From Penicillium oxalicum (lineage: Eukaryota > Ascomycota > Eurotiomycetes > Eurotiales > Aspergillaceae), in contig NC_064652.1 of the NCBI RefSeq assembly GCF_001723175.1, positions 434,001-498,000 on the forward strand: a DNA stretch of 64,000 bases, given 5' to 3'. The notes under the pieces are model-generated. The model ran no database searches and was not told the DNA's origin. It worked only from the letters and a program-made list of their open reading frames with translations. This document shows positions 57,834 to 64,000 of this stretch, piece by piece. The position numbers and the translations under genes are program-made. Every line of letters begins with the position of its first letter. The first letter of the stretch is position 1.

Positions 57834-59743
57834 GGCAGAGAGGGATGATGATTGATGCCGAATGGGTTAGAAGGAAGGGCAGGGAAGGGAATGAGATGGG
57901 TGGTCGTGGCAAAAATGTTCACGTCCAACTCTTTACTACTGACGGGGACCTATTGCCGATTCTCATTGATGACTGCCTACCGAGAGGCGGTCACTCGTGC
58001 AGATCCAGTAGCATTTCGTACAGGCTGGGTTGAGTCCTCGTCCTGTACGCTCGTTTTATCTGAACCGCCGAAACGTGCGCTCCAATAGGGACATGCGCCC
58101 GCCAAACTGGCACGACGTGCGCGCTAAGTGCAGTGCAGTGCACATTCGGATCTGGGGGGGAGAAGCGGTTTCCACGGTTCGACGGGATATGGGAACCGAG
58201 TTGAGACTGTTTGGTAGTCATAGTGCAGTAGTTACCAATTACGAAATGACTATAGACCTACTGTAATCCCTACTCCTCAATAGTACCTTTTTTGCCTCGA
58301 TTTCACGATCATGAACGCTCAATTGGCCATGAGAGAGGATAAAATTGATCCCGCCTTTTTTTTATATGTATATTTCCCCCCCTTTTGGGACTCCGCATGT
58401 GGTAAACGGTATCTGGGAACGGTGGTTGCTGTCCGACGACTGATCCAGGGTCATCTGGTTTTGGTATGCTTCGTGCAAAGGATGACTCGTACTCCCCTTT
58501 CACGGGGTACAGTAGTTGAAGAGCAAGGTACTACTGAGTACCAGTATCTATGCTACTCTCTATTGAAGTGTACTCCTACCATGTATAGATGTACATCCTA
58601 CCCAAAATGTCACGTAGTACAAGGCCGACATCTTTGGCGCCACTCCTCGAGAGAAGGGCGGCTACACTCTGGTGCAGTAGTGACTCTGCTGCCGATCCGG
58701 CCCTTTCTTTCGTGGGGTTGAATTGAATCCCCCTCCCCCTTCACGCGCTCGACAGGGCAAAATGGATCAGTCGATCTTGAGATCGCGCACCAGGCAACCG
58801 TCGTGAGTCCCGAAATCCCACCTCCGTGCAGAAATCAAGTCTCTCGGGAACAAAAACCTCCCACGTCCAAGTTTCCAAAACTCAGCTCGAGAGCGGGTCA
58901 CGCCTCGACGCTCTCGCGAGTGTGGTCTTGGTCCTTACTGGGTAGTGGACCACGAGACTGGAACATCATGTCATTTTGGAGGAAGCACCCTTTTTCTTTT
59001 TTCTTTTTTCTTTTTTTTGCTTTTGTCTGCGGAGAGCCCTCTACGTACCATGGTGATTGGTTGTGTGGGTGGTGAAACTATTGCTAGTGACGCAGGGGAG
59101 GAGAGAAAAATGGGATGGGATACCTCGACAGAGTCCGGGCAGATGTTTACTTCTTCGAGTCTCTACTGTACTACTCCTGGTTCACCTGTGGTCTTTATTG
59201 CGCCTCCCCCGCCCCCCCCCCTCCCTGCCAGCGCGCGGGGGATGGGGTTTAGGACGTTCAAGTACATCGAGTCTCGGATGTGTTTCGGGTGCAAATCATC
59301 TTCAAGGTTGATGGTCAGTCTGGAGTGGGATGAGTAACTAGTGTAGTATAGGGGAAATTGTATATGAAGAGCAGGGCAAGACTACTACTACCGTATACTA
59401 AAGTATCACGAATGTAAAACTTACATCTTTTTTGTTACTTGTTTCCTATTCAGCATTAGGGTTTCCTTGGACTTTGATACACAGATCCTTCTCCAGTCTT
59501 TCCCTGCCATCTTCAAGGGCTATTGAAAATCCTGGAACTCGACGGGATGCAGTTGACCTGTCGTCTAGGTTCTCTCTATGAGGTCCTAATCCATCGATCC
59601 AGGGATCATTCATTTTACTTTCTCACAATCAAACGATCATTGATACTCTCTCCTGGTGGGAGACGTACTGTATACAATCATCGTTTCTAGTTCGGTGTAA
59701 CCCCCGGGATAATTCCCGGTAGAGCCATGATACCAGTCCGAAA

Positions 59744-59770
<27 letters not shown>
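59744..59770. repeat. CT microsatellite
   Basis: About 13 CT units, followed by an imperfect TTCTCTCTCC extension. Confidence 0.9.
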
Positions 59771-59779
<9 letters not shown>

Positions 59780-59904
59780 CCGAGACAAGTTCGAGTCGAT
59801 CGGTATCCTCCATATGGAGATGGAAAGTTTGTGCAGAATCCTACATACCTAGACTCGTGTGGGCGGTGGAACTGGGAAATCTCTCCACGATAAGGGACAT
59901 TGGT

Positions 59905-59905
<1 letters not shown>

Positions 59906-59940
<35 letters not shown>
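59906..59940. repeat. Poly-T run of 35
   Basis: Uninterrupted 35-T tract followed by AATATTTTTC. On the minus strand it is a 35-A run preceded by GAAAAATATT. Confidence 0.95.
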
Positions 59941-59945
<5 letters not shown>

Positions 59946-61507
59946 TTTTCCTGTATTCTTCTGTCAAGGGTGATGTCTCTCGCTATTTTTATCCAATCGC
60001 CCGGGCGCCGACTGGGTTGGTCTCCACCCCGGAGATCCACGTACCTAGTGTAGGCTGGTCGCAGTGTGGTTTTTCTGGAGAACTAGGACTAGGTCCGGAG
60101 AATGGTGTTGGTGTTTTACTTTATGGGGTACATGTCTAACGGGTATAGGTAGAGGACGGCATGGAGAAAGCAACTATACGGTGATGATTGATGAAGTTAC
60201 TTGATACGAGGCAAGTCGGAAAAGTCAGTTACCGTCATAGGCCCTTGACAGCTGGAGAGCGTCAGTGTAGTACTGTACGACTCTGCCCAGCGTGGACAGA
60301 GGGGACGGCCAGCTGGATACTCATGACCTCCCTTTGAACCGGCACTTGCGTCTCCCGGGAGACATTTCAATTCCCAGCACAGGGTGGTGTTGGTGTTCGG
60401 AATAGCGTTTGCCATGTTTCAGATGTATACTGTGACAAGGGTTCCAGGGAGGAGAAGCCGGACAAGGACTGGAGTAGGACACTGTGTCAGTACAGTACAG
60501 TACTCGAGCACTTGGAACGTTGCAGAGGCTACAGAGTAGTACTCTGAGAGTACCACGCTGTAGTCCTGTGCAGACACCTCACTAACTTCCCTTCTGTGAC
60601 TAGGTACATCCTACAGTACATCGGATCTGATTCTGCACTTCTGCAGGAATGCTCCGACCCTTCAATTCCTAGTTCTCCATTCGTCTCGTCTGCATGGTGC
60701 ATGGGTGGACGGCGGTTAGTTCTGGACCACGGTGTTTGTCCATCACTTGCAGCTGGGCAAAAGGATTCCGGGGGAGAGCGTGTGACACGCGCCCGGATCA
60801 CACGAATAGGAGAGTTTTGTCCGGACTGATCCGCAGTCCAGGCGGCGTGGCTTCGAGGCAAAGTCCGGGACCTGCATGGAGCCCTGACGGACGGGATATA
60901 CGGTCATTCACCCATACCGGAAGAGAGAAGAGTTGAATTCAGGCATGGGGTAGGATGACGGTGACATCTGTACCGCAGACAAGCAAAGAAACAGAAAAGG
61001 ACAGTCGGGGTGTACTGGTTCTGGTCACCGTGTTTTCCTCAGTTGCCATGCGCCATTGTGGTGGAGATCGTGTCTCCTGCTCTTTTGGTCATGAATCACT
61101 ACTCCCAGGACTCCCTCGCTCTGGGTCAGCAAGACCCGTTCGCCTCAGGGTGCAGATGAATAATATCTACCGTGGGAAGAACACTGAAAGGGGTTTCCGA
61201 GTCCATTATGGGTGGACCATGGGCAAAACATTATTATTATTTCTTGTACAAACACCAAACTCCTACTACTAAGATTGCGTCTGCTTCTCAAAGTCCGATT
61301 GTCGAACCAAGAACTCCGCCCCCCAGCGTGGCAAGGACCCAAAGTTCCTTCGACCAGCCAAACTGGGAACATCAGTGTCTTGCACCTCCACTTTTTTCTC
61401 CGGAACGCTGGGCCCGATGATTGGTCAGACTATCGAGGTCCTGACAATAGTCCTCGGACCCCATCATCCACACTAAGCTCAGAACGGAAGTGGGGCTCTC
61501 GGTGTGG

Positions 61508-61544
61508 ATCCGAACGGAGGGGGTGGAACCCCCCCCGTTCGGAT
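61508..61544. repeat. Near-perfect 17-bp inverted repeat (hairpin)
   Basis: Left arm 61508-61524 and right arm 61528-61544 pair at 16 of 17 positions around a 3-nt GGA loop. The outer half is ATCCGAACGG and the inner half is a G/C run. No gene end lies near enough for it to be an obvious 3'-end structure. Confidence 0.9.
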
Positions 61545-63858
61545 GGTGTGCCTACTCAGCCCGTTTGTGACTGGTCCATCGATTGGGCCTGGTACAGGTG
61601 TTCCTGAACGGCGAACAGCCTTGGAGGGCCCAGTTTAGTCTTAGTCTCCAGAGGGCCACCCCATCGGCTTGTCTGGCGAACGAACTAGCGTTCAGGAGGG
61701 AAAGAAAGTACAAGAGGGAGCAGGAGGAGAACAAGAGGAAAAAAGAGGGGGAGCGTCCTAGGACAGACTAGGCCGTAAGCCTTGGCAATGGATCAATGTC
61801 ACACTCGATGCTGAGATGCTGAGATGGGTTACTGGTTGAATTGGGCTACAACGGCCCACTACCACAGGTAGTCAATGCAGGTCTTGTTTGTTGAGTGATG
61901 ACTAGAGCAATCACTATGGACGACCACGCCGTTGGACTTTGGGTGGAATTGTTCACCACGTAGTCATGACGTTCGTCAACCTAGTGAGCGGGTCCTCCGG
62001 ACATTGGAATGATTGACAAAGACGATGATTAAGGAGAAAATAGATATTGAAGGGGGGGGGGGAGTATCGGGTCTTGGCTTCTCAACTCTTAGCTACGGAA
62101 AGGAAAGACTCCCAGCCTCCAAATTCCGCGGTACGTTCTGGAATAATCGCATCATCATTCGGAACAGAACAGGAGAAGGAGAAGACCACTGGCAGACGCA
62201 TGTCAGGGTTCATTTTTTCCCCCGAGGCTACAGCAGAACTGTATTTCCCAGATCGGCCTCTCGGGCTCGGATGTTCCGCAGGAAAGTTAATCAACCCGAC
62301 GGGAGCCAACCAAACGCTGACAAGGGGACGAACCACGATACTGGGCTGAAAAAGGTTGTCAATACCCAACAATGTGTGCCTAGCAGTGCGACTTGGGTAC
62401 TGAGGAATTTACTTAATGCGAATATGACGGTTACTACCTAGTAGTAGCTCAAATACACTCACAGTATGCCTAGGTACTCTTGCAGGAAAAAATTGTCACT
62501 GATACACCATAGAGATTCATTGATGGTAGAATGCGACAGAGATCACCCTGTCTAGACCTCTAAACATCTTCTCCATGCCGTGCGCGATAGTTCAAGTGGG
62601 AGCGCCGGCTCCATCAATGCCGGAGTCGCGTGCCAAGCACCTGGATGACAGACGCCTGTGGACCGAGACCTGGATCCAAGGCAAAGGAAACTGGAATGGA
62701 CGTCTTTCTAATTCAACCATGCTGCTGCAAACTACATCACTGCCTCCAGTGTTCCGTGCCCACTTCCTAGTTCTTCAAGGACAATCTACGTAGTTGCCTA
62801 GCGTCGTCTGCCGATTCGGACTAGACGGTAAAGACAGTGTACTCGGCACGCTCGTGCAGTCCGGTCTGGCACCGTCCTAGACGTGATGAGACTACAGTCG
62901 CCCCCGATGGAATCATGACACGAGAAGTGTATACCACTTTTCTGGGGGACCTGCACAAGGAGAAGGAACTCTGCACGGCTGGCTCGGGTCCCATGTACTT
63001 GGGAGTAGCAATGAGTCTGGGCGCATCCGCCCCGAGAGCGTCGTTTGCCCATGGCCGAAATCCCTTGAAGATCATAGGTTGGGGATCTGGCAAGAGACCG
63101 ATGAGGCGCTTCGTGTTATCTGTCGGTCGCATACGGACTTGTCCGTCGATGCAAGACGGTCATCGAATGATGGTCCCACAGGGATCCCTCCCGTCATTTC
63201 TCATGCTGACTCTGATGATGGAGCGCAGTGAGAAGAGGGGAAAAGAAAAGAAGGACTCGTTGTTCTCTGTCAAGTGTAAGGTAGGAGAGCACATTCGGAT
63301 CGGTCAGTCTTTGTCCAGGGCTGCAGTGCTGCTGCAGCTGCTGCGAGTCTCTCCCATGTGGGCCGTACAAAATTAGGCCACGGCTATCGTATTGCACGCG
63401 TATAATTGCCTCGTAAAAAAACTCATTTACCAATTTCCGGGACTCCTCCAGGCTCCCCCACTCCTTTTTGACATGCGTGACCAGAAAAGGATCAGAGAAC
63501 GGACCCGTGCTCGATGTATCGTATCGTATCCGCCCATCTCAAGTCCCTCAGCTCAGCCATACAATTGTTGATTGTACTCGCCGCTGCACGCCTGCGGCCA
63601 GCTGAACGAAAAGTACCCGCGACCGTCTGTATACTTATCATACCCCCCCCCGTCCCGTTTTACCCAGTGACCCGCCTCCCTCCCGTCGTTCTTTTGCCCT
63701 TTCCTTCTCCCCTCGACTCTCTTCTTCAACCTTGTCCACCCTTCACGACTTCCCTTCCATCCCCCCTCTCCATCCTCAATCCACCTCTTTGGCCGTCGTC
63801 GTGGCCGTCCGTTCCTTTATTCGCCTTCATCGTTTGTTTTTCTCTTTCGTCTTCGTCT

Positions 63859-63879
63859 CCCCCCCCCCCCCCCCCCCCC
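63859..63879 (+). repeat. Poly-C run of 21
   Basis: An uninterrupted C tract in the pyrimidine-rich, leader-like sequence at the right end of the window. Confidence 0.9.
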
Positions 63880-64000
63880 ATATCTCGACTCGTGATCGAT
63901 TCATTTCACCCTCATCTTCCGATATCATTTGTTACGTTCTGCCTGGTGCGGAAGATGCCAATGATCCGCATTCGAGCCCTTTAGATCGGCCTCCAGATTA

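Larger units (their letters stand above)
56378..64000. other. 7.6 kb without a supported gene
   Basis: From the DMT stop codon to the window edge. Frames reach at most about 180 codons (62837-63376, plus) and show no domains, splice linkage or coding-like bias. It contains several CT microsatellites, a 35-T run, a hairpin and a 21-C run. The final about 500 bp (63480-63960) are strongly pyrimidine-rich and look like the promoter/leader of a plus-strand gene starting beyond the window. The section 58200-61000 is unusually rich in GTAC words. Confidence 0.5.

Noticed and set aside
62837..63376. 179-codon plus-strand frame
   Set aside because: No recognisable domain, ordinary composition and no splice partners; not distinguishable from chance.
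63514..63984. 156-codon Pro/Ser/Leu-rich frame at the right edge
   Set aside because: It arises from a pyrimidine-rich leader with a 21-C run, so the low-complexity translation is meaningless.

Overview
This window is nuclear DNA from a filamentous ascomycete, most likely a member of the Eurotiales (Aspergillus/Penicillium group). The evidence is short introns (mostly 45-90 bp, GT...AG, with CTAAC/CTGAC-like branch sites), protein sequences typical of that group, monocistronic genes on both strands, CT-rich leaders and many CT/poly-purine microsatellites. I see no rRNA, tRNA, CRISPR array or intact transposon. Gene models were built by hand from splice sites. For each multi-exon model except the doubtful one at 4632-5450, the exon lengths sum to an open frame.

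Layout. 0-6 kb: an intact single-copy-type domesticated reverse transcriptase gene (rvt, minus strand), then an uncharacterised spliced or decayed gene. 6-12 kb: coatomer epsilon (sec28), an alpha/beta hydrolase and mannose-6-phosphate isomerase. 12-20 kb: the SAGA subunit sgf29, GTP cyclohydrolase II (riboflavin) and a bZIP regulator with a DUF3425-type C-terminus. 20-30.4 kb: a 3-hydroxyisobutyrate-dehydrogenase-like enzyme, Arp2 and two unrelated short-chain dehydrogenases. 31-42 kb: a DUF202 membrane protein, the PP2A activator rrd2, an Fmp42/SLC43-like transporter, an Hsp30-type small heat-shock protein, a FAM32A-like basic protein and a 72-residue AN1 zinc finger. 42-48.9 kb: a 7.1 kb stretch with no supported gene. 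48.9-56.4 kb: gamma-tubulin, a Dcg1-like racemase divergent from an AKR7-like aldo-keto reductase, and a DMT-type vacuolar transporter. 56.4-64 kb: 7.6 kb with no supported gene.

The genes are mostly conserved housekeeping functions (vesicle coat, cytoskeleton, chromatin, cell-wall sugar supply, vitamin synthesis), without a metabolic cluster. Several pairs converge tail to tail (sec28/hydrolase, bZIP/dehydrogenase, SDR/DUF202, rrd2/fmp42, FAM32A/AN1), and two pairs share divergent promoters (pmi/sgf29 and dcg1-like/AKR).

The most interesting items are the rvt gene, a cellular reverse transcriptase that is not part of a mobile element; the unassigned coding-like stretches at 4.6-5.5 kb and 53.7-54.8 kb; a near-perfect 17-bp hairpin at 61.5 kb; and the two long gene-empty tracts.
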